Source of the DNA: Anaerolineales bacterium
GTDB taxonomy: Bacteria > Chloroflexota > Anaerolineae > Anaerolineales > Villigracilaceae
DNA: 8,295 nt
NCBI GenBank assembly: GCA_025938055.1
Contig: JAICQC010000199.1
Coordinates: forward strand, 1 to 8,295
Reading direction: 5' to 3'
Below, piece by piece: positions 7,008 through 8,295 of this stretch (the first letter of the stretch is position 1; each line of letters starts with the position of its first letter). A program made the translations under genes and the position numbers. The notes below the pieces were generated by a model, which ran no database searches, had not been told where the DNA came from, and saw only the letters and a list, made by a program, of their open reading frames with translations.

Positions 7008-7406
7008 ATGCGATTTCACGCATCCAAATGGTATCCTGCTCTTCTTCTAATGGTGGTCATCTTCCTGTTCTCTGCGCAGCCCTCTTCGGAGTTACCCAAT
7101 TTTGATTGGGCGGACCGCATCGTCAAAAAGGGCGGACACATACTTGGTTATGCATTGCTTGCCCTGTCATATTGGAGAGGTTTTGATTTTCGGAAGGAAA
7201 GGAAGTGGCTTGCCTGGGGATTTGCCATCCTGTACGCCCTCGCCGATGAGTTTCACCAGTCCATGGTGCCCGGACGCGGCGCATCCATCTGGGATGTGCT
7301 GATTTATGATAACCTGGGCGCTTTGATCGCGCTCGGGTTGTTCGCACAAAAACAAAAACGACCAGATCCTGAGAATCCGACCGTTGGAAAGCTTGGCGCG
7401 AAATAA
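7008..7406 (+). CDS. VanZ-like family membrane protein
   Basis: A 132-residue small integral membrane protein. Hydrophobic segments lie at about 9-24, 43-56, 67-80 and 97-113. The VanZ-like pattern is clear: FSAQPSSELP after the first helix, KKGGHILGYALLALSYWR (40-57) and LADEFHQSMVPGRGASIWDVLIYDNLG (78-104) with the conserved DE-hQ, PGR and D-N-G residues. Enterococcal VanZ gives low-level teicoplanin resistance, but most family members are of unknown function, so no resistance role should be read from the name. The tail after residue 114 is hydrophilic. GGAAAG (6993-6998) could be the ribosome site, 9 nt before the ATG; TACAAT (6987-6992) or TATATT (6982-6987) could be a -10 box, or the gene may share the lipoprotein transcript. 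It ends 9 nt from the convergent scpA stop. Confidence 0.9.
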   Translation: MRFHASKWYPALLLMVVIFLFSAQPSSELPNFDWADRIVKKGGHILGYALLALSYWRGFDFRKERKWLAWGFAILYALADEFHQSMVPGRGASIWDVLIYDNLGALIALGLFAQKQKRPDPENPTVGKLGAK

Positions 7407-7415
7407 CCACCTCAG

Positions 7416-8186
7416 CTATTCGAACTCGATCTCGATCTCTTCGTCTTCTTTCCAGTCTTCCATGCGGTTGATCTCGATATCCGTAAACAAGCCTTCCTGC
7501 TCTGCCTGGATGTGGTAGCGCTTCACGAGTTCGAGCATTGCCAGAAAGGTGACCACAATCTCCAATCGGGTTGCGCCCGGGTCAAGCAATGCCCGGAAGG
7601 ATGAGCGTTCCACATCCTTCATCACTTTTGTGATCAGGTCGATCTTCTCGCGAATCGTGACGCGCGGGGCGGCGATGATCACACCGAGCGGCTGTTTGTT
7701 CCGTTCCTTTGCAAATGCCCCTTGCGCGGCGGTCACGAGTATCTCAAGCGTGATATTCGAAAGATCCAGTTTTGGTTCGACCTTCGGCGGCGGAGCGACC
7801 CGCAGATAGGTTCGCAGGTTTGCCTGCTCCCGCGCGCTCATCCAGCCGCCTATCTCCTTGAAGCGCTTGTAGAGCTTTAACTGGTCCACCAGCGATCGTC
7901 CCACGTCCTCCTCGCCGGGAGCGCGGGCAGGCGGGCGAGGCAGCAGCGCCTCCGATTTGATCTGCAGCAGCTTCGCTGCGATCACCAGGAAGGCAGAGAT
8001 TTCGTCCGCGTTGACCTGCTCAAGGCTGTTGATATATGACAGGTACTGGTCGGTCACCCCCGCCAGAGACACGGACGTAATGTCCAGCTCCGCGTGCTCG
8101 ATTAAGTCAAGCAGAAGGTCGAGTGGACCCTCATATACAGAGGTATGCACAGTGTAATTCAATTGCCGGTTCAGCAGATTGTCCAT
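7416..8186 (-). CDS. scpA: Segregation and condensation protein A
   Basis: A 256-residue kleisin subunit of the SMC-ScpA-ScpB chromosome condensation complex. The N-terminal SMC-neck-binding region carries the hallmark FEGPLDLLL-type motif as YEGPLDLLLDLIEHAELDI (18-36), followed by VTDQYLSYI and the helix FLVIAAKLLQIKSEALLP (66-83). A basic/proline-rich linker (about 83-95) and middle region lead to the C-terminal winged-helix domain (about 175-240: VTIREKIDLITKVMK, VVTFLAMLELVKRYHIQAEQ), which in the family contacts the SMC head. The tail is very acidic (DWKEDEEIEIEFE). The ATG is the only credible start, since the next Met is residue 116. No Shine-Dalgarno is present. scpB, often next to scpA, is not on either side here: the downstream neighbour is the convergent VanZ-like gene and the upstream neighbour is moaC, divergent. 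Confidence 0.95.
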   Translation of the reverse strand: MDNLLNRQLNYTVHTSVYEGPLDLLLDLIEHAELDITSVSLAGVTDQYLSYINSLEQVNADEISAFLVIAAKLLQIKSEALLPRPPARAPGEEDVGRSLVDQLKLYKRFKEIGGWMSAREQANLRTYLRVAPPPKVEPKLDLSNITLEILVTAAQGAFAKERNKQPLGVIIAAPRVTIREKIDLITKVMKDVERSSFRALLDPGATRLEIVVTFLAMLELVKRYHIQAEQEGLFTDIEINRMEDWKEDEEIEIEFE

Positions 8187-8195
8187 AGGCGCTGA

Positions 8196-8201
8196 ATTAT
8201 A
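8196..8201 (-). promoter_or_regulatory. -10 box of scpA (near-leaderless)
   Basis: A consensus TATAAT on the minus strand ends 9 nt before the scpA ATG. The bases between (TCAGCGCCT) hold no Shine-Dalgarno. Transcription beginning 6-8 nt downstream would give an mRNA with almost no leader. The -35 position holds TATCGT, which is poor. Confidence 0.6.
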
Positions 8202-8222
8202 CCGCCAGGTATCTCCATACGA

Positions 8223-8228
8223 TATAAT
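8223..8228 (+). promoter_or_regulatory. -10 box of moaC (leaderless)
   Basis: TATAAT is followed by six bases (TTCCTT) and then the moaC ATG, so the expected start of transcription is the A of the ATG itself. There is no room for a ribosome-binding site. No -35 box is evident. Confidence 0.65.
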
Positions 8229-8234
8229 TTCCTT

Positions 8235-8295
8235 ATGCCTAAATTAACTCACCTCGACGAACAGGGGCACGCCCGCATGGTGGACGTTGGGCACA
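8235..8295 (+). CDS. moaC: Cyclic pyranopterin monophosphate synthase MoaC (N-terminal fragment, cut by window edge)
   Basis: Twenty codons from the ATG at 8235 read MPKLTHLDEQGHARMVDVGH. This matches the very conserved MoaC N-terminus (LTHxDxxGxAxMVDV), including the MVDV core. MoaC converts the GTP-derived 3',8-cyclo intermediate made by MoaA to cyclic pyranopterin monophosphate in molybdenum cofactor synthesis. The rest of the gene lies outside the window, so integrity and active-site residues cannot be judged. The gene is divergent from scpA, with 48 nt between the two start codons. Confidence 0.85.
   Translation, partial: MPKLTHLDEQGHARMVDVGH

Noticed and set aside
7008..7406. VanZ homology read as a glycopeptide-resistance gene
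   Set aside because: No vanR/S/H/A/X genes are nearby, and VanZ-like proteins are widespread in bacteria without resistance clusters.

Overview
The window looks like chromosomal DNA of a Chloroflexota bacterium, most likely Anaerolineae. This is inferred from the mix of genes (a PabB-PabC fusion, ScpA, a MacAB-like exporter, a short VanZ-like protein, lipoproteins with low-complexity linkers), a roughly even base composition, and TATAAT boxes lying very close to start codons. No marker gene proves the lineage. I see no mobile element, CRISPR array, tRNA or rRNA.

Positions 1-3859, minus strand: an efflux-type operon read right to left. It holds a HlyD/MacA-like membrane-fusion protein (GTG start), a MacB-type ATPase coupled through an ATGA overlap, a MacB/FtsX-type permease with a 14-nt overlap, a perfect 18-bp intercistronic hairpin directly at the permease stop codon, and a membrane-anchored accessory protein cut by the window edge. 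A 163-nt region upstream of the first gene holds the probable operon promoter and an 8-bp inverted repeat.

Positions 3860-6360, minus strand: an OmpR/PhoB-type response regulator with no histidine kinase in view, preceded by a fused aminodeoxychorismate synthase component I / aminodeoxychorismate lyase (folate pathway). The regulator lies just upstream of the efflux operon in the same direction and is the obvious candidate to control it.

Positions 6361-7406, plus strand: a divergent gene for a small lipoprotein of unknown function, then a VanZ-like membrane protein. Positions 7416-8295: segregation/condensation protein ScpA (minus, convergent with the VanZ gene) and, divergently, the first 20 codons of moaC (molybdenum cofactor synthesis).

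The genes use two initiation styles. Genes of the efflux operon and the lipoprotein have Shine-Dalgarno sequences. pabBC, scpA, moaC and probably the response regulator have a -10-like hexamer 6-10 nt before the start codon, and all but the response regulator have no Shine-Dalgarno, which points to leaderless or near-leaderless mRNAs. The gene families are largely familiar. The points most worth following are this leaderless pattern, the hairpin, the uncharacterised fourth gene of the exporter operon and the unpaired regulator. I did not find a clearly new system.
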